Assembly (NCBI GenBank): GCA_018401435.1
Contig: JAGYJW010000064.1
Coordinates: forward strand, 1-32,653
Direction of reading: 5' to 3'
Origin: Deltaproteobacteria bacterium
Lineage (GTDB): Bacteria > Myxococcota_A > UBA796 > UBA2385
DNA length: 32,653 nucleotides
Numbering within the stretch: position 1 is the stretch's first letter; each line of letters opens with the position of its first letter. Below the pieces are notes generated by a model, which was not told the origin of the DNA, made no database searches, and saw only the letters and a list, made by a program, of their open reading frames with translations. A program made the position numbers and the translations under genes. Of this stretch, positions 24,204-32,653 are shown one piece after another.

Positions 24204-25961
24204 CTATTCCGAGACCAGCACCCAGAAGCGCCGCCGCACGGAGCCGGCGTCCCCCACCACCGAATAGTCGATGCTGTTGTCGCCGCCGATCACCACCTGG
24301 TCGGTGATGTCGTGGGTGACGGTGGCGACCTCCTTGCCCGGACACCAGCCCGAGCGCCCATACCACCAGGTGCCATATTGGTTGGGCACGGTGCCTTCGG
24401 CCACCTGGTCCATGCAGCCTTCGGCGGTGCTGGTCAGGGGGAAGCTGCGCAGGATCTCCTGGCCGGCGTCCCCGTTGATGACGAAGTGGTGCTCGGCATC
24501 GCAGAACTCGCCGCAGGGCTGGCCATGCTGCGAGATGACGGTGGCCAGCTCCACCTTGATGGCGGTGGCGGGGATGGGGAAGACATCGGAGTTGGCGCTG
24601 CCCAGGATATAGCGGAGGGTGCTGGGTCTGGCGGACTTGCCGCTATTGCTGAATCGCAGGGCGCCGGTCAGCGCGTAGCGGTTGCTGGATTCAAAGCGAA
24701 GGCTGCGGGCGCCGCCCGATGCAAAGAGCGGCAGCATGGGGCTGATGTCGTAGACCCAGCGGCCCTCGCGGTGGTAGGTCGTGATCCAGCGGGAGACCTC
24801 GGTGTCGCAGCCCCCACAGACCAGGTCGTCATAGCCGCTGCCGTCCTCCCGGCAGGTGTGGATGCCGGCCCGCGCCTCTCCCAGCGGCGTGCTGCAGGCC
24901 GCCTCGATCGTCTCGCCCGCCGTGCATGCGCTGTCTGCGTGGGGGTTCTCGCCATCGACGGGCTGGTCGCACAGGTAGAGGTAGGCCATATAGTCCCAGG
25001 CCGGGCAGGTCCCGAACTCCCCCTCGCCGATGCAGGCCATGCTGAGGTCCACGCGCAGCGTGTCGGCATCGGCCAGAGCCGCGGCGTCAGGCAGCATCAC
25101 ATCCACCCGGGCCGAGCCCTCCTCCCCCGCGAAGATAGGCACCACAAGCGCATCTTCAGCGTCCATTTCCGCCTGCCGGTCGGCCTCGAAGTTGTAGTAG
25201 ATCGCCTCGTTGGCCACCATTGAAAGGTTGGGTCCAAACCAACCCACCGATTCGACATAGCGGGTGCTATCCGAGAAGCTGCCAATATAGCGAAGGCGCT
25301 GGAAGCGGTCGATGGCCATGCCCCAACCCGGCGAGCGCAGGGTGTCGCCCAGCCAGCCGTCGATGTCGGGGCCCCGCTCGGTGACATAGTGGATGCGGTC
25401 GGCCCACCAGGCCTGGTCGGCCTCGTCCAGGCGGGCCAGGGCGGCGTCCATCTCCTCCTGCAAGGCGTCCAGGTCGGCCCCTCGGGTCTCCTCGCGGGTG
25501 CTGCCCGGCAAGAAGAAGACCTGCACATTGCGGGGCAGCCGCTCCAGCAGGGCCTCATGGTCGCGCTCCCAGATATCCCAGTCAAAACCACGGTTCTGCT
25601 TGGGGTTCTGGGGGATGAACAGGTAGCTGTCGCAGCCGCTCCACCGTTCGGAGAGGGTCCAGGTGCCCTGGCGGGTGGGCAGGCTGAGGTCGGCGGCGAC
25701 GGCGTAGAGGGCCGTGTCGTCCGCGGCCGCGACGAAGTCCCGCACAGGCAGACCCAGGCTGCGGCGGTCGGCGGCGGGGTCAGTCGTGGCGGTGTCGCCA
25801 CCATCGGTCCCGTCCGCGCCGTCGCTGCCATCAGCCCCGTCGCTGCTGTCGGCACCATCGGCGCCACCGGCACCATCGGAACCGTCGGAACCATCGGCGC
25901 CTGGGTCCTTGGATGCGGCGCAGGCCGCGAGAAGCAGGAAGAGCAAGGGCAGAGGGCGCAT
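24204..25961 (-). CDS. PNGase F-like domain lipoprotein
   Basis: ATG 25961 has GGAG upstream and opens a lipoprotein signal with lipobox LLLAAC (Cys14). An acidic DG(S/A/T) linker follows (residues 23-56). The 585-residue protein then has about 220 residues I cannot place, followed by segments typical of peptide-N-glycosidase F: CPAWDYMAYLYLCD (around 315, with the WD that aligns with the catalytic-Asp region), TTYHREGRWVYDISPMLPLF, then a second beta-domain with CGEFCDAEHHFVING and the hallmark GTWWYGRSGWCPG (about 529-541). PNGase F removes whole N-glycans from Asn of glycoproteins. Many Cys suggest disulfides outside the cytoplasm. Catalytic status cannot be settled from sequence alone; PNGase F-type folds also occur in peptidylglycine monooxygenase-like proteins. 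It sits tail-to-tail with the peptidoglycan hydrolase gene. Confidence 0.75.
   Translation of the reverse strand: MRPLPLLFLLLAACAASKDPGADGSDGSDGAGGADGADSSDGADGSDGADGTDGGDTATTDPAADRRSLGLPVRDFVAAADDTALYAVAADLSLPTRQGTWTLSERWSGCDSYLFIPQNPKQNRGFDWDIWERDHEALLERLPRNVQVFFLPGSTREETRGADLDALQEEMDAALARLDEADQAWWADRIHYVTERGPDIDGWLGDTLRSPGWGMAIDRFQRLRYIGSFSDSTRYVESVGWFGPNLSMVANEAIYYNFEADRQAEMDAEDALVVPIFAGEEGSARVDVMLPDAAALADADTLRVDLSMACIGEGEFGTCPAWDYMAYLYLCDQPVDGENPHADSACTAGETIEAACSTPLGEARAGIHTCREDGSGYDDLVCGGCDTEVSRWITTYHREGRWVYDISPMLPLFASGGARSLRFESSNRYALTGALRFSNSGKSARPSTLRYILGSANSDVFPIPATAIKVELATVISQHGQPCGEFCDAEHHFVINGDAGQEILRSFPLTSTAEGCMDQVAEGTVPNQYGTWWYGRSGWCPGKEVATVTHDITDQVVIGGDNSIDYSVVGDAGSVRRRFWVLVSE
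25794..25895 (-). repeat. Degenerate DG(S/A/T) linker repeat after a lipobox
   Basis: Thirty-four codons of Asp-Gly-Ser/Ala/Thr triplets, built from GGCACCGAC-like 9-mers with GCCGAC and TCCGAC variants. It is the third such linker in the window, in an otherwise unrelated lipoprotein. Confidence 0.7.
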
Positions 25962-25981
25962 GGGGGCTCCGAGCAGGCCTG

Positions 25982-25989
25982 CAGCCTAC
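25982..25989 (-). promoter_or_regulatory. GTAGGCTG octamer, putative extended -10 ahead of PNGase F-like gene
   Basis: On the minus strand TGTAGGCTG lies 20 bases before the ATG at 25961, the same octamer and similar distance as ahead of glgA and the peptidoglycan hydrolase. Confidence 0.4.
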
Positions 25990-26048
25990 ACCAGCGGCGC
26001 CAAGAAGCGCGCCTTGTCGCGGCTTGTGAGCCCTTTCCGAAACACGAG

Positions 26049-27443
26049 TCAGAGACCCGCAGCCGCCAGGCGTCGGGCCTCGTCGAGGTAGAAGCCGGCC
26101 GCGTCAAAGCTGCGGTTGTAGACGTCGGCGATCTGGCCCACCTCGTCCATATGATCCGCTGGCAGCTCCCCCAGGAAGTCCCCCCAGCGCGCGCTGTCCA
26201 GGCCCACCACGCCGTCGTTGTCCCCCTCCACCAGAGACATCAGCACAAAGCTGGCCGCAAAGACCGCGTCCACCACCTCGCCATCCCGTTCGCGCCGGCA
26301 GCCCCAATCCAAGGCCCCACAAGACACTCCGGCCCAGGACCAGTAGGACACCCCTGGGCGGTCGAAGACCTCGGCGTTGAAGCGGGCCATGCGGTCGCGG
26401 GTCATGTCGTGCATCTGGGCGCTCAGCGACGGCCCGCTGAGCCCCACCAGGCCCGCCATCGCCCCCAGGGCGGCGTCCACCAACCAACCGTCGAAAGGCG
26501 TGAGATCCAGCGCGCCATCGGCGAGATCCGCCAGGGTCGTGCCCCGGTGTGGCGTGGAGATGGTGGTCAGGCTGGCCACCCGGCCCGCGCTGTCCATCTG
26601 GCTGATGAGCAGCCGGGCGTCGATGCCCCCCTGGCTGTGGGCGACCAGGTTGAAGCGCCGACCCAGGCCCTCGGCCTCCAGCTGATCGAGCACGGCCAGC
26701 CACTGGACGGCCCGATCCTCCACCCCCGCCAAGGCGTCTACGGCGGGGGTGTGAATCACAAAGCCCGTCTCGGCAAAGCGGCGGTCCAGCCCATACCAGT
26801 AGTCCAACACCCCCAGGTAGCTGTCCGTTCCGGCCATGCCATGCAGAAAGACAAGGGGGTACCGGCTATACTCGATGTCGCAACCCGATACACAGCCCAG
26901 GCTGAGGCCATAGGCCCGCGGCGGGTCCTCCGCTGTACCCAGGGCAGCGGGAGACAGCTCCAGCAGCAGCTCTCCGCTCTGGGCTGGCCGGATCTCCAAG
27001 GCTTCGCCCGGCGCCAACCGGGTGGGATCCGCCAGCGGCACCCCCAGCAGGTCGGTGGCCCGCACCCACAGCGCGCCATCTTCGGTCGAATCCAGCCGCA
27101 GGGACAGGGTGCTGCCCGCCGCCCCGGCTGCCGCGTGCCAGGCGCTGGTGCAGGCTGGCCGGGCGCCCACAATCGGGCGATCTCGCGCCACAAAGACGCC
27201 CTCAACGCCCCGGGGCAGCCGGCCCTCCACAGAAGCACAAGGCTCGGGCTCCTCGTCGGGAATGCCCGTGTCTACTTCATCTTCAGCGCCCGTATCGCCG
27301 GATGTGCCCCCGCTTCCGGTCTCGTCCTGCGCCGGCTGACCGGAATCCAGCGCCTGGGGCGAGGCGCGGTCCACGGGGCCCGAGGCCGCGCTGCAGGCAG
27401 CCAACAGGGTCAGGCACAGGAATGGGCGCAGGGCAGGGGACAC
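26049..27443 (-). CDS. Lipase lipoprotein, alpha/beta hydrolase of bacterial lipase family I type
   Basis: Start taken as GTG 27443, because GAGG then stands 5 bases upstream; an in-frame GTG at 27449 would abut that site. The 464-residue product has lipobox LLAAC, then a 50-residue Ser/Gly/Asp-rich linker, a beta-domain (about 75-185), and an alpha/beta hydrolase domain. Seen there: oxyanion HGMAGTDSYLG, nucleophile S270 in AHSQGG, acid in GDNDGVVG (about 408), and His in ADHMDEVGQ (about 434). The pattern YPLVFLHGM...LDYWYGL resembles Pseudomonas/Burkholderia lactonizing lipases. No Lif foldase gene is nearby, which such lipases often need, but the lipid anchor makes this one different. It would hydrolyse acylglycerols at the cell surface (inference). 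A gene for a PilZ kinase lies upstream on the same strand. Confidence 0.85.
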   Translation of the reverse strand: MSPALRPFLCLTLLAACSAASGPVDRASPQALDSGQPAQDETGSGGTSGDTGAEDEVDTGIPDEEPEPCASVEGRLPRGVEGVFVARDRPIVGARPACTSAWHAAAGAAGSTLSLRLDSTEDGALWVRATDLLGVPLADPTRLAPGEALEIRPAQSGELLLELSPAALGTAEDPPRAYGLSLGCVSGCDIEYSRYPLVFLHGMAGTDSYLGVLDYWYGLDRRFAETGFVIHTPAVDALAGVEDRAVQWLAVLDQLEAEGLGRRFNLVAHSQGGIDARLLISQMDSAGRVASLTTISTPHRGTTLADLADGALDLTPFDGWLVDAALGAMAGLVGLSGPSLSAQMHDMTRDRMARFNAEVFDRPGVSYWSWAGVSCGALDWGCRRERDGEVVDAVFAASFVLMSLVEGDNDGVVGLDSARWGDFLGELPADHMDEVGQIADVYNRSFDAAGFYLDEARRLAAAGL

Positions 27444-27459
27444 GGACACCTCGGCGCCC

Positions 27460-27465
27460 AGTGTA
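27460..27465 (-). promoter_or_regulatory. Possible -10 (TACACT) ahead of lipase gene
   Basis: On the minus strand GCTACACTGG gives TACACT 16 bases before the GTG at 27443. It fits a T-A-N3-T core. No clear -35 is seen. Confidence 0.3.
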
Positions 27466-27478
27466 GCAGCCGCCGGCG

Positions 27479-27496
27479 GGCTTCGCGTGGGAAGCC
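27479..27496 (-). terminator. Hairpin between PilZ-kinase and lipase genes
   Basis: GGCTTC and GAAGCC form a perfect 6-base-pair stem with a 6-base loop, 55 bases after the kinase stop and just upstream of the lipase -10. No T-tract follows. Confidence 0.35.
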
Positions 27497-27551
27497 GCGC
27501 CGGGGCGGGCTTTGGGTGCTGCGCCTTTCAGCCGGGGCTGCACCCGCCACC

Positions 27552-29720
<2,169 letters not shown>

Positions 29721-29763
29721 AAGAAGCCTCAAACACGGACGACCGGCCGGACAACCGACGCAG

Positions 29764-29769
29764 ATGCTA
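29764..29769 (-). promoter_or_regulatory. Possible -10 (TAGCAT) ahead of the PilZ kinase
   Basis: On the minus strand GGGTAGCATCTG gives TAGCAT, 43 bases before the GTG at 29720, with T-A-N3-T. An alternative promoter lies further upstream (29916-29943). Confidence 0.3.
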
Positions 29770-29915
29770 CCCGAGCCTCCCCGATTCTGGGACGGTGGGG
29801 GCGGCGGGGGCCGGCGCGAGGGGTCGAGGTGGGCCCTCAGCCGTCCGCAGCGGGCTGCCCCAGGGCCGCGCCCCCTGCGGGGGCCGAATCCGGGTGGAGA
29901 CCTGAGAGCAAGATA

Positions 29916-29943
29916 TAGATATGCGGGTCCATTGATACTCTAA
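29916..29943 (-). promoter_or_regulatory. Promoter-like -35/-10 in an AT-rich island
   Basis: On the minus strand TTAGAG (29943-29938), a 16-base spacer, and TATCTA (29921-29916) form a sigma-70-like pair. If used, the transcript would carry a leader of about 190 bases before the PilZ kinase start, including the 29870-29884 hairpin, or would form a short untranslated RNA. Confidence 0.35.
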
Positions 29944-30129
29944 CCTTTAACGCCGATTTTCAGCCCATCGCCTGATCCGCGCAACGGCCAGGCACCCCCC
30001 CCCAGACGCTGCCGGCGCCAGCGGGGCCGTGGCGCATCGCGCATCCCTGCCCGGTCAGATGCCCCAGGCCGCCACCGGACCGGCGCGGCGGGCAGCTTTG
30101 TGGTGCGGACGGCTGGCCCGCGGCTGCGG

Positions 30130-30999
30130 TCAGGGCTGCCGGCAGAAGCTGGGGAAGCCCTCGGGCAGGCCGTCGGCATAGGGTTCGGGCTGGATGCCGC
30201 GGGGGTGGTCCAGCAAGAAGCGGTAGGCGTAGTCCAAGCCCCCCGGCGGCAAGGTGTGGCCCCGATCGTGCTCGCACTCGACCACAAAGGACCCGTCCGC
30301 CCGCAGCTGCTCGACCATATACCGGCTGGTCTCGTCAAAAGAGAGGGGACCGTAGAGGTCGCTCGGGCCGCCCCAGGTCATCAGCACCGGCAGGGGCTCG
30401 GCCGGGGTGCTGTAGCTGCCGGTCTGGGCGCCGCCAGACAGGGGCGCGGTGGAGGCCAGCCACTGGGCCCGGTGCAGGGTGAGGTAGCTGGTCCACAGGC
30501 CGCCCGCGGACATGCCGACGGCGTGAACCCGCTCCAGGTCCACGTCGTACTGGCGCCACAAGCAGCCCAGCAGGTCGTCGAAGAGCAGGAGGTCCGGGTT
30601 GCCGTCGGGGTCATCGAGGAAGTGCCACTCGTATTGGTAGCCGGCGCTGTCGGGGGCCACGACGATGACGCCGCTGCCGTCGACGAAGTCCTGCAAGGAC
30701 ATGGACCGGATGGCCTGGCTGGCGCTTCCACCCAGCCAGTGCCAGGCGAAGACAACGGGGGCGCCGACGGGATCTTCAGGGAGAATCAGCTCGACCCGGT
30801 AGCTGTCGTCCCCCGTGGCAAAGTCGTTGCGGCCGGCCGCAAGCGTGGGGCAGTCGCCCTTGGAATAGGCCGGCCCGTCGCGCTCCACGACCGGATCGGC
30901 GCCGCTGTCGGAGGACCCGTCGGGTGGGGCGCTGTCCCCTTCGTCCGAAGCGCCGGTGCAAGCAGCAAGAAAGAGCAACGGGACGACGGTGCGGCGCAT
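30130..30999 (-). CDS. CE1/PHB-depolymerase-type esterase lipoprotein
   Basis: Start chosen at ATG 30999, which gives a typical lipoprotein signal (MRRTVVPLLFLAAC); an in-frame ATG at 31020 would add seven residues. The 289-residue protein has a short acidic spacer and then an alpha/beta hydrolase: WHWLGGSAS (oxyanion), nucleophile S164 in GMSAGGLW, a probable acid in GGPSDLYG, and His in DRGHTLPPGG. This layout agrees with feruloyl esterases, polyhydroxybutyrate depolymerases and LpqC-like proteins. Substrate cannot be decided, since the family covers plant phenolic esters, polyesters and acetyl groups. It is the fourth degradative or glycan-binding lipoprotein in the window. It diverges from the VOC gene. 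Confidence 0.82.
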   Translation of the reverse strand: MRRTVVPLLFLAACTGASDEGDSAPPDGSSDSGADPVVERDGPAYSKGDCPTLAAGRNDFATGDDSYRVELILPEDPVGAPVVFAWHWLGGSASQAIRSMSLQDFVDGSGVIVVAPDSAGYQYEWHFLDDPDGNPDLLLFDDLLGCLWRQYDVDLERVHAVGMSAGGLWTSYLTLHRAQWLASTAPLSGGAQTGSYSTPAEPLPVLMTWGGPSDLYGPLSFDETSRYMVEQLRADGSFVVECEHDRGHTLPPGGLDYAYRFLLDHPRGIQPEPYADGLPEGFPSFCRQP

Positions 31000-31068
31000 G
31001 GGCAGGCTCGGGGTGACCATGGGGGACGCTGCCCCCTAGCCCGTCCCCGAAAAAAAAGGACAGCCCCG

Positions 31069-31095
31069 TGTCGATCTGGGCGAAGCTCGCCCGAC
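31069..31095 (+). promoter_or_regulatory. Putative ECF42-type promoter (TGTCGA-N17-CGAC)
   Basis: TGTCGA at 31069-31074 and CGAC at 31092-31095 are separated by 17 bases, 56 bases before the VOC gene. As I recall, published ECF42 target promoters have TGTCGA at -35 and a CGA-type -10, so the downstream ECF sigma factor may drive its own operon. An A-tract of eight (31050-31057) lies just upstream and could act as an UP-like element. Confidence 0.5.
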
Positions 31096-31151
31096 CTCTG
31101 CGTGAAATCGGGCCTCGGCCCCTCTCCCACACCCCTCCCCTGGAGCCCCCA

Positions 31152-31928
31152 ATGTCCGACCCTGTCTCTCACGCCGGCCGCTTCATCTGGCGCGAGCTGA
31201 TGACCACCGACGCCCCTGCCGCCCGCTCCTTCTACAGCGCCCTCTTCGATTGGACGAGCAGCGAGATGGATATGGGCATGCCCGAGCCCTATGTGCTCTT
31301 TGGCCTGCCCGGACGCGAAGATCCCACCGCGGGCTGCATGAAGGTGCCCATGGAGGGCATCCCCTCCCACTGGCTGGACTACATCACCGTGGATGATGTG
31401 GACGCCGGCCTGAAGCAGGTCGTGTCGCTGGGCGGAAAGGCGGTCACCGAGGGCATGGACATCCCCGATATGGGCCGCTTCGCCGTCGTCGAGGACTCCA
31501 ACGGCGCCGTCTTCGCGCTGTTCACGGGTCTGCAGCCGGGCAGCACCGACACGGACAGCCACCCCAGCAACGGCAGCTTCTGTTGGTCCCAGATGATGAC
31601 CCGCGACCTGGCGGCGGCCCAGGTCTTCTATTGCGGCCTGATGGGTTGGACGGCCAGCCCCATGGGCCCGGGCATGGTGCTCTTCTCGCGTGGGGAGCGG
31701 CCCGTGGCCACCGCCATGCAGATGCCGGCCGAGGCCCCCATGCCCGACCATTGGCTGTCCTATGTGGCGGTCGAAGACGCCGACGCATCCACCGCCAGGG
31801 CCGAGGCCCTGGGGGCGCAGGTCTTCCACAAGCCCGAGACCCTGCCCGGCATGGGTCGCTTCAGCGTGCTGGCCGATCCCCAGGGCGCCGTCTTCGCCCT
31901 CTGGAAGGACCTCTCGCAGTCCAACTGA
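31152..31928 (+). CDS. Tandem VOC (glyoxalase/extradiol-dioxygenase fold) protein
   Basis: The start is ATG 31152, with GGAG 7 bases upstream; the frame runs further back to 31068, but those codons are low quality and cover the promoter. The 258 residues hold two VOC domains (about 8-125 and 135-255), each with the pattern FYxxLFDW / FYCGLMGW, then HW(L/D)xY and GRF(A/S)V..D..GAVFAL near its end. It resembles the Cfp30B-like antigen group, two-domain VOC proteins without assigned function; the usual metal His/Glu set is only partly visible. Likely cytoplasmic. It heads a run of three genes on the same strand with a DGPF protein (30 bases later) and an ECF sigma factor. Confidence 0.88.
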   Translation: MSDPVSHAGRFIWRELMTTDAPAARSFYSALFDWTSSEMDMGMPEPYVLFGLPGREDPTAGCMKVPMEGIPSHWLDYITVDDVDAGLKQVVSLGGKAVTEGMDIPDMGRFAVVEDSNGAVFALFTGLQPGSTDTDSHPSNGSFCWSQMMTRDLAAAQVFYCGLMGWTASPMGPGMVLFSRGERPVATAMQMPAEAPMPDHWLSYVAVEDADASTARAEALGAQVFHKPETLPGMGRFSVLADPQGAVFALWKDLSQSN

Positions 31929-31958
31929 GTTGCCCCCCAACGAATTCCTGGAGAGCCC

Positions 31959-32312
31959 ATGCAATACCTGCTCCTGATCTACGATGACGAGTCGAAGATG
32001 GCCCAGAAGAGTCCAGCCGAAATGGGCTCCTTCATGGCGGACTATCGCAGCTTCACCCAGTCCATCATCGCCTCGGGCGCCTTCAAGGCCGGCGACGCGC
32101 TGCAGCCCGTCCACAGCGCCACCAGCGTGCGGGTGCGCGAGGGCGAGACCCTGCTCACCGACGGGCCCTTTGCCGAGACGCGCGAGCAGCTCGGCGGCTA
32201 CTACCTGGTGGAGGCGGCCGATCTGGACGCGGCGGTGGAGATCGCCAGCCGCATCCCCAGCGCAGAGACCGGCACCATCGAGGTGCGACCCGTGAGGGTC
32301 TACCCAGGTTGA
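31959..32312 (+). CDS. DGPF/YCII-related domain protein (PhnB-like annotation)
   Basis: A 117-residue single-domain protein with the DGPF signature: MQYLLLIYDDE at the start, then LTDGPFAETREQLGGYYLVEAADLDAAVEIASRIP, and VEVRPV-type ending (IEVRPVRVYP). The fold is a dimeric ferredoxin-like alpha-beta domain. The family is known as the constant neighbour of ECF42 sigma factors; the catalytic activity, if any, is unproven. ATG 31959 is preceded by GGAGAG. The stop overlaps the putative TTG start of the sigma gene (TTGA, 32309-32312). It lies within the three-gene cassette. Confidence 0.9.
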   Translation: MQYLLLIYDDESKMAQKSPAEMGSFMADYRSFTQSIIASGAFKAGDALQPVHSATSVRVREGETLLTDGPFAETREQLGGYYLVEAADLDAAVEIASRIPSAETGTIEVRPVRVYPG

Positions 32313-32653
32313 TCGAGGCGGCACAACGCGCCTTGGAGGTGGCGATGCGTCGCGACCACGGCCGCATGATGGCCCTGGTCGCGCGCACCACCGCAGGCGA
32401 CCTGCTGCTCGCCGAAGACGCGCTGCAGCAGGCCAGCCTTGCGGCCTTGCAACAGTGGCCCCACCAGGGGCTGCCCGACCAATCCACCGGCTGGCTGGTG
32501 CGTTGCGCCCGCAACAAGGCCATCGACCAGATTCGCCGCAACGGGACCCGGGCGCGGGCGGCCACGGTGCTGGCCGCCGAGGAGGCCCAGGTGGCTCCCG
32601 AAGATGCCGAGGTGCACGGCCTGATGGCGCTGATGCTGCTGCAGGATGCCCGC
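32309..32653 (+). CDS. ECF sigma factor of ECF42 type (SigJ/DGPF-linked), cut by window end
   Basis: The frame is open to the right edge: 115 codons, the N-terminal third. It shows sigma-70 region 2 features: AEDALQQASLAALQQWP, GWLVRCARNKAIDQIRR and an acidic tail before region 4. The opening IEAAQRALEVAMRRDHGRMMALVAR matches the start of ECF42 members. The likely start is TTG 32309, overlapping the DGPF stop; GTG 32339 and ATG 32345 are alternatives. ECF42 proteins carry a C-terminal extension (SnoaL-like or TPR-like) instead of an anti-sigma factor; that part lies outside the window. Context of VOC and DGPF genes and the TGTCGA promoter fits that group. Confidence 0.82.
   Translation, partial: MIEAAQRALEVAMRRDHGRMMALVARTTAGDLLLAEDALQQASLAALQQWPHQGLPDQSTGWLVRCARNKAIDQIRRNGTRARAATVLAAEEAQVAPEDAEVHGLMALMLLQDAR

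Larger units (their letters stand above)
29721..30129. other. Longest gap without a gene, 409 bases
   Basis: No coding frame in this stretch looks real. It holds, on the minus strand, the upstream region of the PilZ kinase. A GCCCCC-TGC-GGGGGC hairpin lies at 29870-29884. An AT-rich island runs from about 29905 to 29960, a sharp contrast to the surrounding GC-rich DNA; promoter-like elements are in it. The remainder up to 30129, after the esterase stop, shows no recognisable feature. Confidence 0.7.

Noticed and set aside
31050..31057. A-tract as the T-tract of an intrinsic terminator on the minus strand
   Set aside because: It lies upstream, not downstream, of the minus-strand esterase gene, and there is no GC stem directly before it.

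Overview
The window is uniformly GC-rich (roughly 70%), gene-dense, and carries no rRNA, tRNA, CRISPR array, insertion sequence or phage genes that I can recognise. I read 23 protein genes, two of them cut by the window ends. Several traits point to a Myxococcota-like (deltaproteobacterial) chromosome: many lipoproteins with a short signal peptide followed by an Asp/Gly/Thr linker, MopE-type DCDD...NPGATEVCD repeats, multidomain hybrid histidine kinases, and OhrR-type and ECF regulators. This lineage call is inference; no marker gene is present.

Layout. 1-2413 (minus): a PlsC-like acyltransferase with an unusual zinc-ribbon tail, translationally coupled to an M14 cytosolic-type carboxypeptidase. 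2443-6518 (plus): an unknown lipoprotein and a 1035-residue FG-GAP-like surface lipoprotein. 6601-9722 (plus): DUF1456/YehS protein, PPP-type phosphoesterase, glycogen synthase. 9724-13371: two divergent lipoproteins, one with an L-type lectin domain (minus) and one with MopE-type repeats (plus). 13406-15677 (minus): a tightly overlapping three-gene unit, DUF1499 - OhrR-type MarR regulator - MerA/Lpd-like flavoprotein, preceded by two OhrR-type pseudopalindromes lying on the promoter. 15749-17134 (minus): RNA helicase DbpA. 17325-21991 (plus): a hybrid histidine kinase (HisKA-HATPase-REC-REC-HPt) coupled to a REC-PAS-GGDEF-EAL protein. 22127-24196 (plus): a peptidoglycan hydrolase combining a PG-binding domain, a GH19/lysozyme-like domain, helical repeats and an M23-like domain. 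24204-27443 (minus): a PNGase F-like lipoprotein and a lipase lipoprotein. 27552-29720 (minus): a PAS-HisKA-HATPase-REC-PilZ kinase. 30130-30999 (minus): a CE1/PHB-depolymerase-like esterase lipoprotein. 31152-end (plus): VOC protein - DGPF (YCII) protein - ECF sigma factor of the ECF42 type.

Themes. (1) Cell-surface and secreted degradation: at least seven predicted lipoproteins, including a lectin, a deglycosidase-like protein, a lipase and an esterase, plus a multi-domain murein hydrolase; this suits a predatory or biomass-degrading lifestyle (inference). (2) Cyclic-di-GMP signalling: a GGDEF-EAL protein coupled to a hybrid kinase, with a PilZ-tailed kinase 5.6 kb away. (3) Two self-contained stress modules: a putative peroxide-sensing OhrR operon that lacks ohr, and a VOC-DGPF-ECF42 cassette with a promoter-like TGTCGA-N17-CGAC in front of it.

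Possible anomalies are a likely +1 frameshift in the first transmembrane part of the hybrid kinase, a recurring GTAGGCTG octamer just upstream of four genes, a two-Cys-less variant of the MopE repeat, and an AT-rich island with promoter-like elements about 190 bases ahead of the PilZ kinase.
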